NCBI RefSeq assembly: GCF_003075395.1
Contig: NZ_QDFV01000003.1
Span: 62,685 to 126,684 of the forward strand
DNA length: 64,000 bases
Direction of reading: 5' to 3'
Source of the DNA: Microbacterium sp. TPD7012
GTDB lineage: Bacteria > Actinomycetota > Actinomycetes > Actinomycetales > Microbacteriaceae
Within the stretch, counting starts at the first letter, position 1, and each line of letters begins with the position of its first letter. Of this stretch, positions 18,696-29,611 are shown piece by piece. A program made the translations under genes and the position numbers. Below the pieces are notes generated by a model. That model worked only from the letters and a program-made list of their open reading frames with translations. It searched no databases and was not told the origin of the DNA.

Positions 18696-19817
18696 ATGTC
18701 CTTCATGCTACCGTCCGAGTCGCCCGGAGCCCGGAGCATCGTCGGGGTGGCGGGCGACCTGTTCGCCGCGCTGCGCGGCGAATCCGACCTGCTGCCGCGC
18801 GCGGACTCCGTGGTGCTCGTCGTGATCGACGGCCTCGGCGCGATCAGCCTCCGCGCGCACGCCGGCCACGCCAGGGCGCTGACGTCGGGCATGGCGAAGC
18901 GCGACGTCGCGCACTCGGTCTTCCCCTCGACGACGGCCGCGGCGCTCACGAGCATCGTCACGGGGGCGTGGCCGGGCGAGCACGGTCTCGTCGGGTACCG
19001 CGTGCTCGATCCGAGCCGTGACGTGCTGGTCAATCAGCTGAGCGGCTGGGAGACCGACGGGATCGACCCGCTGGTCTGGCAGCCCGCGGAGACGATCTTC
19101 GAGCGCGCGGCCGCGCGAGGACACGGGAGCTTCGCGGTGGGGGTCGCGGCCTACGCCCGCAGCGGCTTCACCAGGGCCACACTGCGCGGCGCCGAGTTCG
19201 TCTCCGCCACGACTCCTGCGGATCGCGTGGCGACCGCCTACGACCTCGCGCAGCGGCATCCGGGGTCCCTCGTGTACTGCTACCTGCCGGAGGTCGACAA
19301 GGCCGGGCACAAGCACGGCGTCGACTCGCCCGAATGGGTGACCGCGCTGGAGGACATCGACGCGGCTCTCGCTGTGCGTGCACCGGCGGGCGTCGGGGTG
19401 CTGGTCACCTCCGACCACGGGATGGTCGATGTCCCGGCGAATCGTCAGATCGTTCTCGAGGAGGAGCATCTCGTCGGCATCCGCCACGTGGGGGGAGAGC
19501 CGCGGATGCTGCACGTCTACCTGGAACCGGATGCCGAACGCGCCGCGGTCACCGCGCGCTGGCGCGCCGATCTGGACGGCGCGGCCGATGTCATCACGCG
19601 TGACGAGGCGATCGGACACGGTCTGTTCGGCCCGACGGTCAGCGTTGCGGCGTCATCACGGATCGGCGACCTGCTGGTCGTGCCACGCGGTGCGGGCGCC
19701 CTGTACGACGGGACGGCGGCGGATCAGCGCGGCCGCGGGATGGTCGGACAGCACGGCGGGCTCACGCCCGAAGAGCGTCAGGTTCCGCTGATCCGGCTCG
19801 GAGCCTTCGCCCGCTGA
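18696..19817 (+). CDS. Alkaline-phosphatase-superfamily nucleotide pyrophosphatase/phosphodiesterase
   Basis: 373 residues. Metal and nucleophile motifs of the type I phosphodiesterase family are in order: VVIDGLGA (Asp), FPSTTAAALTSIVTG (Thr nucleophile), PEVDKAGHKHG (Asp and His), and VTSDHGM (Asp-His), with a late GQHGGLTPEE histidine. No signal peptide is evident, so it is probably cytosolic. Divergent from parC and convergent with sepH. It likely hydrolyses a phosphodiester or nucleotide; natural substrate unknown. Confidence 0.85.
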   Translation: MSFMLPSESPGARSIVGVAGDLFAALRGESDLLPRADSVVLVVIDGLGAISLRAHAGHARALTSGMAKRDVAHSVFPSTTAAALTSIVTGAWPGEHGLVGYRVLDPSRDVLVNQLSGWETDGIDPLVWQPAETIFERAAARGHGSFAVGVAAYARSGFTRATLRGAEFVSATTPADRVATAYDLAQRHPGSLVYCYLPEVDKAGHKHGVDSPEWVTALEDIDAALAVRAPAGVGVLVTSDHGMVDVPANRQIVLEEEHLVGIRHVGGEPRMLHVYLEPDAERAAVTARWRADLDGAADVITRDEAIGHGLFGPTVSVAASSRIGDLLVVPRGAGALYDGTAADQRGRGMVGQHGGLTPEERQVPLIRLGAFAR

Positions 19818-19826
19818 GATCCGACG

Positions 19827-20873
19827 TCACTCGTCGGTGCGGGCGCCGAAGACGATCTCGTCCCAGGACGGCATCGCGTTCCGACGTCGACGACGTGCAC
19901 CGCCGTCGGTCGCATCGGCGCCGGACGGCTTGGGAGTCGGGGCTGCGGGCTCCGGCTCGTCGGCCGGCTGATCGAAGGCGTCGAACAGCGAGATCGGGCT
20001 CTGTCCGCCGTCGGACTCGTCGACGTCGTCGATCAGGGGAGCGGTCTCGCGCTGACCGCGCCGGCGCCGGAGCGCCTCGAGCAGGTCGGCGGTCTCGGGA
20101 TTGGTCCTCGGGGATTCCGGCGCGCGGTTGATCGCCGCGTCCTGAGCCGCGGCGTCGGAGCGCTCGGGCAGAGACGGGTCCTCGACGCCGCCGTCCGGAG
20201 CGGGGAGCAGCCGAGGGCCGAAGGCTCCGGAGTCGAACCTGCTCTCGTCCTTGTACGGCGAGGTGGTGCGCTCGGGATCCACGGCTCGCAGCCGGGGGAT
20301 GAGTCCTTCGGGCAGCGAGCCCTGGCGCGAGAGCTGAGTGGCGTCGGCGTTGAGCGGCGCCAGCGCGCTGCGACGGGGGTCGAAGCTCCAGCGCGCGTCA
20401 TGGTCGACGTCGTTGGCGGTGAACTCCAGCTTGATGACCCAGCCGGACTCCTCCTTCCAGCTCGCCCAGCGCTCGGAGGACGCGGCGACGTCGGCGAGCT
20501 TGTCGCGCACGGCGGCGCCGAATGTCGGCTGCGCGTCGGGCTCGACCTCGCTCCCGATCAGGACCGGCACGGCGAGCGCCTGCCCGATGATGTGCTCGCG
20601 CTCCGCGAGGACCGGACCTTCGAAGCGTGCGACGTCGTCGACGCTGATCCCGAGGAGCTCGGAGACCTCGGTCGCGGTGAGTCCGGCGCGGATCTGCGCC
20701 TGGATGTCCCGAGGACTCGCGGCGAGCCGCTGACCCGCCGGCTCGGCCTGGCGAGTGGCGCGTCGGATCTCACGCTGCAGCACGTCGTCGATGGGCAGCG
20801 CGAAGCGCTCGCCCGACTCGGTGGCGAGTACGAGCACTCCTGCCTCTGTGCCGACGATGGTGACGTTTTCCAT
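19827..20873 (-). CDS. sepH: Septation protein SepH
   Basis: 348 residues. The N-terminal DUF3071 domain starts MENVTIVGTEAGVLVLATESGE and includes a helix-turn-helix-like segment TATEVSELLGISVDDVARFEG around residue 70. The C-terminal half is Pro/Glu/Asp-rich and disordered and ends in a short conserved Arg-rich motif (RRRRNAMPSWDEIVFG). Actinobacterial SepH binds FtsZ and promotes Z-ring assembly (established in Streptomyces). The length and the split between folded and disordered halves are typical. Confidence 0.9.
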   Translation of the reverse strand: MENVTIVGTEAGVLVLATESGERFALPIDDVLQREIRRATRQAEPAGQRLAASPRDIQAQIRAGLTATEVSELLGISVDDVARFEGPVLAEREHIIGQALAVPVLIGSEVEPDAQPTFGAAVRDKLADVAASSERWASWKEESGWVIKLEFTANDVDHDARWSFDPRRSALAPLNADATQLSRQGSLPEGLIPRLRAVDPERTTSPYKDESRFDSGAFGPRLLPAPDGGVEDPSLPERSDAAAQDAAINRAPESPRTNPETADLLEALRRRRGQRETAPLIDDVDESDGGQSPISLFDAFDQPADEPEPAAPTPKPSGADATDGGARRRRRNAMPSWDEIVFGARTDE

Positions 20874-21071
20874 GCGAATGCCCCTCTGATGGGTGTGCGT
20901 TCATGGTGCCACGCGACGGCCGCTGCGACCGGGAATAGCCTGGGCGTGCCGTGAGTTTGGTATGTCGCACGGACCGGCATTTGCTTATTGCGTTCGGGTC
21001 GTGCAAACTATGGCCGCCGATTACCCGACGGCGCACCACCCACTCGCACCATGAAAGTGGAGATCTACCGC

Positions 21072-21365
21072 ATGGCAACCGATTACGACGCTCCCCGCAA
21101 GAGTGAAGACGACTCCGAGTCGATCGAAGCCCTCAAGGAGCGTGTGCCGGACAAATCCTCCGGCTCAAGCGGGGACGAGGACTCCGACAACCCGTCGAAC
21201 TTCGACCTGCCCGGTGCCGACCTCTCCGACCTCGAGCTCGACGTCGTCGTGCTGCCCGCGCAGCAGGACGAGTTCACATGCATGAGCTGCTTCCTCGTGA
21301 AGCACCGCTCGCAGCTCGACCACGAGGGCGCATCCGGGCCCATCTGCAAGGAGTGCGCTGCGTAG
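21072..21365 (+). CDS. DUF4193 family protein
   Basis: 97 residues from the ATG at 21072. An acidic N-terminal half (repeated Asp/Glu, residues 10-60) is followed by a C-terminal zinc-ribbon-like pair CMSC...CKEC. Strongly conserved, actinobacteria-specific protein of unknown function, usually beside sepH or dut. The 198 bp upstream, shared with sepH, hold its promoter region; a GTGGAGAT lies 10 nt before the start. Confidence 0.88.
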   Translation: MATDYDAPRKSEDDSESIEALKERVPDKSSGSSGDEDSDNPSNFDLPGADLSDLELDVVVLPAQQDEFTCMSCFLVKHRSQLDHEGASGPICKECAA

Positions 21366-21387
21366 CAGCCCTCTGAGCGACGTCTCA

Positions 21388-21418
21388 CGCGCCCCCGATC
21401 ACTCCGATCAGGGGCGCG
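21388..21418. terminator. Bidirectional terminator between DUF4193 and DUF3093 genes
   Basis: Stem CGCGCCCC (21388-21395) with GGGGCGCG (21411-21418), extended by GATC/GATC around a small loop. Lies between convergent stops. Confidence 0.7.
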
Positions 21419-21439
21419 CTGTCGTCTGCGGCGCGCTTC

Positions 21440-21901
21440 TCAGCGTGCAGCGCGGATGGCGGCGGCGAGGCGGTCCGGCGTCCTGCTGGAGATCGTCCAG
21501 GCCTCGACCGGGTCGTCCTGGTCGCTGTTCGGCACGACCACGATGCCGTCGATGCCCCCGCGGATGAGGTGCCAGCCGCGCGCCGGGAGGCCGGGGCCGC
21601 GGGCCTGCCGGGCATCCGCTCCGGTCAGCGCGACGGGATCGCCGAGGAAGCGGGCATCGATGTGCGCGCGGCCGACGCGCAGCGTCGTGCCCTCGACGGA
21701 GACCACCGGGGCGGCGGCGATGAAGGCCGTCACGAGGAGCGCCGAGACGGCGGCTCCGGCGATCAGCGCGACGGTCGAGCCGACCGGCACGAAGATGAGC
21801 GAGACCATGGGTCCGGCGAGGGCGACGGTGACGAGCAGCCAGAGGCTGGGAGCGAGCCGTTCACGGTAGCGCGGACGTGCGTCTGTGGCGGTGTTCTGCA
21901 T
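21440..21901 (-). CDS. DUF3093 family membrane protein
   Basis: 153 residues from ATG 21901 (a start at 21910 would add three residues). Two closely spaced hydrophobic helices at about 18-62 (LLVTVALAGPMVSLIFVPVG and VALIAGAAVSALLVTAFIAAA) anchor a C-terminal cytosolic domain. That domain holds the family's RGWHLIRGGIDGIVVVPN segment. The gene is divergent from dut with 12 bp between start codons, an arrangement conserved in actinobacteria. Function unknown. Confidence 0.85.
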   Translation of the reverse strand: MQNTATDARPRYRERLAPSLWLLVTVALAGPMVSLIFVPVGSTVALIAGAAVSALLVTAFIAAAPVVSVEGTTLRVGRAHIDARFLGDPVALTGADARQARGPGLPARGWHLIRGGIDGIVVVPNSDQDDPVEAWTISSRTPDRLAAAIRAAR

Positions 21902-21907
21902 TAGCCT
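21902..21907 (+). promoter_or_regulatory. Candidate -10 element of dut (TAGCCT)
   Basis: TAGCCT ends 6 nt before the dut GTG at 21914, which gives leaderless spacing. The hexamer overlaps the start region of the divergent DUF3093 gene. Confidence 0.45.
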
Positions 21908-21913
21908 CATGGG

Positions 21914-22381
21914 GTGACCGATTCCGTTGATGTCCCCATTATCGCCGCTGTGGTCCCCGGATACGCCCACCCGGGCGACGCCGGTGCCGACCTGGTGGCC
22001 GCGGAGGCCGTCCGTCTGGAGCCGGGAGAGCGCGCCCTCGTCGCCACCGGCGTGCGCATCGCGCTGCCCGACGGGTACGCCGCGTTCGTCGTGCCGCGGA
22101 GCGGACTCGCGGCGAAGCACGGCATCTCGATCGTCAACTCGCCCGGCACCGTCGATGCCGGGTACCGCGGTGAGATCAAGGTGAGCCTGATCAACACCGA
22201 CATCCGGAACGCGTACGATGTGGCCGTCGGCGATCGCATCGCGCAGCTGATCGTCATGCCCGTGACACGCGCCACGTTCATCCCGGTCGACGAGCTGCCC
22301 GACAGCGTCCGCGGTGACGGGGGCTTCGGCTCCACCGGATACCAGGCAGGGCTCCACCAGAACGAAGCAGGACAAGGCTGA
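21914..22381 (+). CDS. dut: Deoxyuridine 5'-triphosphate nucleotidohydrolase
   Basis: 155 residues, GTG start. Hydrolyses dUTP to dUMP and pyrophosphate, limiting uracil in DNA and feeding dTMP synthesis. The trimeric dUTPase motifs are all present: PGDAGADLVA (motif 1), PRSGLAAKHGI (2), GTVDAGYRGEI (3), RIAQLIV (4), and C-terminal GDGGFGSTG (5). The stop overlaps the next ATG (ATGA), starting a coupled dut-DUF3710-DUF3159 unit. Confidence 0.96.
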   Translation: MTDSVDVPIIAAVVPGYAHPGDAGADLVAAEAVRLEPGERALVATGVRIALPDGYAAFVVPRSGLAAKHGISIVNSPGTVDAGYRGEIKVSLINTDIRNAYDVAVGDRIAQLIVMPVTRATFIPVDELPDSVRGDGGFGSTGYQAGLHQNEAGQG

Positions 22382-22968
22382 TGACAGACAACAACGCGAC
22401 TCCCTCGAAGTCGGCGCCGGACGATCGCGCCACCGAAGGTCCCTTCGACGACTCGGAGGCGAACCCGGTCCGGCCCTACATCGACCTCGGCGGGATCAAG
22501 ATCCTGCCGCGCGAGGGGCTGAACCTGCGCCTCGAGGTCGAGGAGCAGTCCAAGCGGATCGTGGCCGTGGGCCTCGACTATGCGGACTCCTCGCTGCAGG
22601 TGCAGCCGTTCGCGGCGCCGCGATCCGGCGGGCTCTGGGACGAGACCCGCGTGCAGCTGCGCGACCAGGTCAAGGCGCAGGGCGGGCGGGTCGAGGAGCG
22701 CGAGGGCGCCCTGGGCAAGGAGCTGCTGGCCGAGGTGCCGGCCACCGCGAACGAGGGATCGGGCCTCCGGCTCGCCAGGTTCATCGGGATCGACGGACCG
22801 CGCTGGTTCCTGCGCGGTGTGATCGGCGGGGCCGGTGCATCCGACCCGGAGGCGGCGGCCAAGGTCGAGGACCTCTTCCGTTCGATCGTGGTCGTCCGCG
22901 GCAGCGCCCCCATGCCCCCGCGCGACCTGATCCCCCTGAAGATGCCGGCGACGCCGGGATCCGCGTGA
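22381..22968 (+). CDS. DUF3710 family protein
   Basis: 195 residues, soluble. After an acidic N-terminus of about 30 residues the family core runs from VRPYIDLGGIKILPREGLNLRLEVEE to the HIT-free C-terminus. It includes RFIGIDGPRWFLRGVIGG, typical of DUF3710. Conserved next to dut in actinobacteria; function unknown. ATGA overlap with dut and GTGA overlap with the DUF3159 gene indicate co-translation. Confidence 0.87.
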   Translation: MTDNNATPSKSAPDDRATEGPFDDSEANPVRPYIDLGGIKILPREGLNLRLEVEEQSKRIVAVGLDYADSSLQVQPFAAPRSGGLWDETRVQLRDQVKAQGGRVEEREGALGKELLAEVPATANEGSGLRLARFIGIDGPRWFLRGVIGGAGASDPEAAAKVEDLFRSIVVVRGSAPMPPRDLIPLKMPATPGSA

Positions 22969-23699
22969 CCGAGCCGGGACCCGACGCCCAGCGCGAGCAG
23001 AGCGCGTCGGAGATCCTCGGCGCCGCCCTCGGCGGTGCTGCGCGCCGCGCCGGTCTGGATCCGGCCGAGAGCGCGACCACCCACAAAGTTGTCTGGTCCG
23101 CGATCGGCGGATGGCGCGGCATCCTGGAATCCGTCCTCCCCAGCCTGGCGTTCGTGATCCTCTTCACGATCAAGCCGGAGCCGCTGATCCTCGCCCTCGG
23201 GGTGTCTGTCGGCCTCGCCGCGGTCTTCACGGTCGTGCGCCTGCTGCAGAAGTCCCCGCCCTCGGCCGCGCTCGGCGGCCTCATCGCCGCCGCCGCTGCG
23301 GCGGCCCTGGCGCTGTGGACCGGGCGCGGGCAGGACAACTTCGTCCCCGGTCTCATCACGAACGCGGCCTACGGCACCGTGATCCTCGTATCCGCCTTGA
23401 TCGGCTGGTCGCTGATCGGGATCGCCGCCGGATTCCTGATGGGCGAGGGGACGGCCTGGCGTGCCGATCGGCGCAAGCGCAGGGCGTTCTTCTGGCTCGG
23501 CATCGCCTGGGCGGCGCTGTTCTTCGCCCGCCTCGCCGTGCAGCTGCCGCTCTATCTCACCGAGCAGGTCACGGCACTCGGCACTCTGAAGCTCATCATG
23601 GGTCTCCCGCTGTTCGCGCCGCTGATCGCGGTCACCTGGTTGGTGGTCCGCGCGCTCTATCCGCGCGCGTCGGGGAACGACGAGCCCGCCGAGGCGTGA
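22965..23699 (+). CDS. DUF3159 family integral membrane protein
   Basis: 244 residues from the GTG at 22965, which overlaps the previous TGA. After a polar N-terminus of about 40 residues there are about six hydrophobic segments, for example FVILFTIKPEPLILALGVSV, LIAAAAAAALAL and LIGWSLIGIAAGFLMG. Conserved in actinobacteria after DUF3710. The topology suggests a small transporter-like or scaffold membrane protein, but no function is established. Last gene before the aconitase operator. Confidence 0.85.
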   Translation: MTEPGPDAQREQSASEILGAALGGAARRAGLDPAESATTHKVVWSAIGGWRGILESVLPSLAFVILFTIKPEPLILALGVSVGLAAVFTVVRLLQKSPPSAALGGLIAAAAAAALALWTGRGQDNFVPGLITNAAYGTVILVSALIGWSLIGIAAGFLMGEGTAWRADRRKRRAFFWLGIAWAALFFARLAVQLPLYLTEQVTALGTLKLIMGLPLFAPLIAVTWLVVRALYPRASGNDEPAEA

Positions 23700-23702
23700 T
23701 AG

Positions 23703-23726
23703 ATTTATCTTGACATCAAGATAAAT
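23703..23726. promoter_or_regulatory. 24-bp palindromic operator upstream of aconitase
   Basis: Perfect 11-bp arms ATTTATCTTGA and TCAAGATAAAT separated by CA. It is AT-rich in a ~70 % GC background and embeds TTGACA. It lies 126 bp before the acn start and directly after the DUF3159 stop. The shape fits a winged-helix dimer such as a MarR-family protein; a MarR-type regulator (TamR) controls aconitase in Streptomyces. The cognate regulator is not in this window. Confidence 0.7.
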
Positions 23727-23852
23727 TGCAGGCTTTCGCCGGCGACTCCCGCGGGGCAGACTGGTTAGGTCCGCCTTCCTAGCCGCAGGGGCTCACTGGC
23801 GAGCAAGATGGAGGCGCCTGTCGCTCCCATCCGAATAGAAGGAGACGGATTC

Positions 23853-26690
<2,838 letters not shown>

Positions 26691-26701
26691 GCATGGTCCG
26701 A

Positions 26702-26737
26702 GAGAGGGGCCCGCGTCTTCGGATGCGGGTCCCTCTC
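26702..26737 (+). terminator. Terminator hairpin after acnA
   Basis: 13-bp stem GAGAGGGGCCCGC/GCGGGTCCCTCTC with one G-T wobble and loop GTCTTCGGAT. No T-tract follows, which is usual for high-GC actinobacteria. Confidence 0.75.
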
Positions 26738-26848
26738 CGCATGTCAAGGGGTCTCCGCTCTCCGAGCTTTCCCGGTCGGGCGCGATAGGATCGAGGGGAC
26801 GCCCGGCCCCTGTCGGACGGCACGGACACAGCCTGTGAGGAGGTGCAG

Positions 26849-28789
26849 ATGCCCATTCTTCCGAGCATCTCAGGACCCCGTGATCTGGACGCGCTGTCCA
26901 CCGAACAGCTGGACGAGCTCGCTGCGGAGATCCGCACGTTCCTCGTCGAGAACGTGTCCCGCACGGGAGGGCACCTCGGACCGAACCTCGGTGTGGTCGA
27001 GCTGACGATCGCTCTCCACCGCGTCTTCTCCTCGCCGGACGACCCGTTCATCTTCGACACGGGTCACCAGTCCTACGTGCACAAGCTGCTCACCGGGCGG
27101 CAGGACTTCTCGGGCCTCCGCGTCCGCGGCGGACTCGCAGGGTATCCGCAGCGCAGCGAGAGCGCGCACGACGTGGTCGAGTCCTCGCACGCCTCGAGTT
27201 CGCTCAGCTGGGCTGACGGCATCTCCCGCGCTCTGACGGCGACGGGACGGGCCGACCGCCACGTGGTCGCCGTGGTGGGTGACGGCTCCCTCACGGGTGG
27301 GATGACCTGGGAGGCGTTGAACAACATCTCCGACGACAACGACCGCAACCTCGTGATCGTGGTGAACGACAACGGCCGCTCCTACGCGCCGACCATCGGC
27401 GGCATGTCGCGCTATCTGAACCGGGTGCGCACCGCTGCGGCCTACAAGGAGCTCCATCACAAGTCGGACCGCCTGTTCCGCGCCTTCGGACCCGTCGGGC
27501 GCGCGGTGTTCCGCGGTGTCCGCGGCGGCACGCATGGCTTCCTCTCGCGCTTCACCAACAACGAGGCGCTGTATTCCAATCTCGACATCAAGTACCTCGG
27601 TCCGGTCGACGGGCACGATCTCCCCGCCCTGCTGGAGACTCTCGAGCTCGCGAAGTCCTACGGGGCCCCGGTCATCGTGCACGCCATCACCGAGAAGGGC
27701 CGCGGCTACCAGCCCGCCCGCGATGATGAGGCCGACCAGTTCCATGCGGTCGGACGCATTGATCCGGCCACAGGCGAGGAGCTCTCGTCCGGGGGACGCA
27801 GCTGGACCGATGTGTTCTCCGACTCGCTCGTCTCGATCGGAGAGCGCCGCACCGACGTCATCGCCATGACCGCGGCGATGCTCCGGCCGACGGGTCTCGC
27901 GCCGTTCGCGGAGCGCTTCCCTGACCGCGTCTACGACGTCGGCATCGCCGAGCAGCATGCCGTCGCCTCCGCGGCAGGGCTGGCCTTCGGCGGCCTGCAC
28001 CCGGTGGTGGCGCTGTACGCGACCTTCATGGGCCGCGCTTTCGACCAGGTGCTGATGGATGTCGCCCTGCACCGCGCCGGCGTCACGTTCGTACTCGACC
28101 GTGCCGGCGTGACCGGGCCGGACGGCCCCAGCCATCACGGCATGTGGGATCTCGCGATGCTCCAGATCGTGCCGCACATCCGGATCGCCGCGCCTCGAGA
28201 CGCCGCGCGGCTCGCCGAGGCCCTCGAGGAGGCGGTCGACGTCGACGACGCACCGACCGTGATCCGGTTCCCGAAGGGAGAGGTCGCGAAGGACATCCCG
28301 GCCATCGAACGCCGGGACGACGGCGTCGATGTGCTCGCCCGCGGCGAGTCCGAGGACGTGCTGATCGTCGCGATCGGACCTTTCGCCGCGCTGGCCATGG
28401 ACGTCGCCGACCGGCTCCGCGCACAGGGGATCGGCGCGACGGTGATCGACCCGCGCTGGGCGATCCCGGTGCAGCCGTCCGTCGTGAGCCTCGCCGCGCA
28501 GCATCGTCTGGTGATCACGCTCGAGGACGGCATCCGTGTCGGCGGCATCGGCACACGCGTGCGACAGGTGCTCCGCGAGGCCGGGATCGACACCGCGGTC
28601 GACGAACTGGGCCTGCCGGACGAGTTCATCGACCACGCCTCCCGCGATCAGATCCTCACGGATGCGGGGCTGACGTCGTCGAAGATCGCGCAGGACATCG
28701 TCTCTCAGGTGCTCGGCACCCGGATCCCGGTGGCGCGTCAGACGGGTGAGACCGAGGCGATCGATCTGCCGCTCCGCGAACGGCGCTGA
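26849..28789 (+). CDS. dxs: 1-deoxy-D-xylulose-5-phosphate synthase
   Basis: 646 residues from the ATG at 26849, with AGGAGG 5 nt upstream. First enzyme of the MEP isoprenoid pathway: condenses pyruvate and glyceraldehyde 3-phosphate using thiamine diphosphate. ThDP motif GDGSLTGGMTWEALNN near residue 150, the catalytic His/Glu region IAEQHAVASAAGLA around 370, and a pyrimidine-binding transketolase domain followed by the C-terminal domain. A TAGGAT at 26786-26791 is a possible -10 element. Often follows acn in Micrococcales. Confidence 0.96.
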   Translation: MPILPSISGPRDLDALSTEQLDELAAEIRTFLVENVSRTGGHLGPNLGVVELTIALHRVFSSPDDPFIFDTGHQSYVHKLLTGRQDFSGLRVRGGLAGYPQRSESAHDVVESSHASSSLSWADGISRALTATGRADRHVVAVVGDGSLTGGMTWEALNNISDDNDRNLVIVVNDNGRSYAPTIGGMSRYLNRVRTAAAYKELHHKSDRLFRAFGPVGRAVFRGVRGGTHGFLSRFTNNEALYSNLDIKYLGPVDGHDLPALLETLELAKSYGAPVIVHAITEKGRGYQPARDDEADQFHAVGRIDPATGEELSSGGRSWTDVFSDSLVSIGERRTDVIAMTAAMLRPTGLAPFAERFPDRVYDVGIAEQHAVASAAGLAFGGLHPVVALYATFMGRAFDQVLMDVALHRAGVTFVLDRAGVTGPDGPSHHGMWDLAMLQIVPHIRIAAPRDAARLAEALEEAVDVDDAPTVIRFPKGEVAKDIPAIERRDDGVDVLARGESEDVLIVAIGPFAALAMDVADRLRAQGIGATVIDPRWAIPVQPSVVSLAAQHRLVITLEDGIRVGGIGTRVRQVLREAGIDTAVDELGLPDEFIDHASRDQILTDAGLTSSKIAQDIVSQVLGTRIPVARQTGETEAIDLPLRERR

Positions 28790-28818
28790 GCGGGCTTCCG
28801 CGCACGACCGGCGCAGCT

Positions 28819-29517
28819 TCAGTTCAGGGCGTGCAGGGCGGCGACGACCTCGGGCGCGCTGTCGGTGCCGCGGATGGCCTGCGACAGCAGGTAGCCGTCG
28901 GTGAGGGCGTCTCCGGTGATGAGCACCTCGACGACCTCGACACCGCACGCCGCACGGACCTTCTCGCCGCACATCGCCAACACCGTGGTGCTCAGCTCGT
29001 CGTTGCGGGGGAGCTCGGCTCCCTCGAGTGAGCGCACCGCGTCGCGCAGCGCCGCGGAGATGATGTTGGCGGCGCGCTCGGTGACGTTGACGACGTCGAG
29101 CTCGAACACCCGCAGGTCACGTCCCGACACGACGGGTCGCCATTCGAACGACGCATGCACGAGGTGCTGATGCCCGGAGGCCGCGGTGAGCTGCCGGGCG
29201 GGCAGGTCTGTCGCGCGGCACCGCACGTCGATGAGCTTGTACCAGTAGAACAGCGGGAAGGCGCCGTGCGAGCCGGGCGTGAGCACGACGACCTCGCCGA
29301 CGCCGGGAGCTGCGGCCTTGCCCAGGCGTGCGCGGCGGATGATCGGTTTGCCGTTGCGCGTCCGGATCGCCGCCCAGCCCTCATCGACGGTCACGATGAA
29401 CAGCTTCAACATGGCCGGAACCACGAGGAGGACCGTGAGGACCGCCGTCCCGGTCTTGACCAGTCCGCCCATCGCGCCACCGCTGCTGAAGATGCTGAAG
29501 ATCGCGTCCACGCTCAT
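28819..29517 (-). CDS. SPFH/band 7 domain protein, membrane-anchored
   Basis: 232 residues from the ATG at 29517. One N-terminal hydrophobic helix (about 20-42, TAVLTVLLVVPAMLKLFIVTV) is followed by a band-7 core beginning DEGWAAIRTRNGKPI. The core contains the stretch PGSHGAFPLFYWYKLIDVR. It ends soon after the SPFH core, without a long coiled coil or the C-terminal oligomerisation tail of flotillins. It may organise membrane microdomains; specific role unknown. Convergent with dxs. Confidence 0.7.
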   Translation of the reverse strand: MSVDAIFSIFSSGGAMGGLVKTGTAVLTVLLVVPAMLKLFIVTVDEGWAAIRTRNGKPIIRRARLGKAAAPGVGEVVVLTPGSHGAFPLFYWYKLIDVRCRATDLPARQLTAASGHQHLVHASFEWRPVVSGRDLRVFELDVVNVTERAANIISAALRDAVRSLEGAELPRNDELSTTVLAMCGEKVRAACGVEVVEVLITGDALTDGYLLSQAIRGTDSAPEVVAALHALN

Positions 29518-29611
29518 ACTCTGCACGTCCTGACGACGTCCGAGCCCCCGTGAAGCGTCCGCGCACCCGATGTTCACGTGGATTTCGCGGCCGATTCCTC
29601 TCCTGGTCTTC

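Noticed and set aside
16384..18825. 813-residue plus-strand frame opposite parC
   Set aside because: Antisense shadow; charged low-complexity translation without family resemblance.
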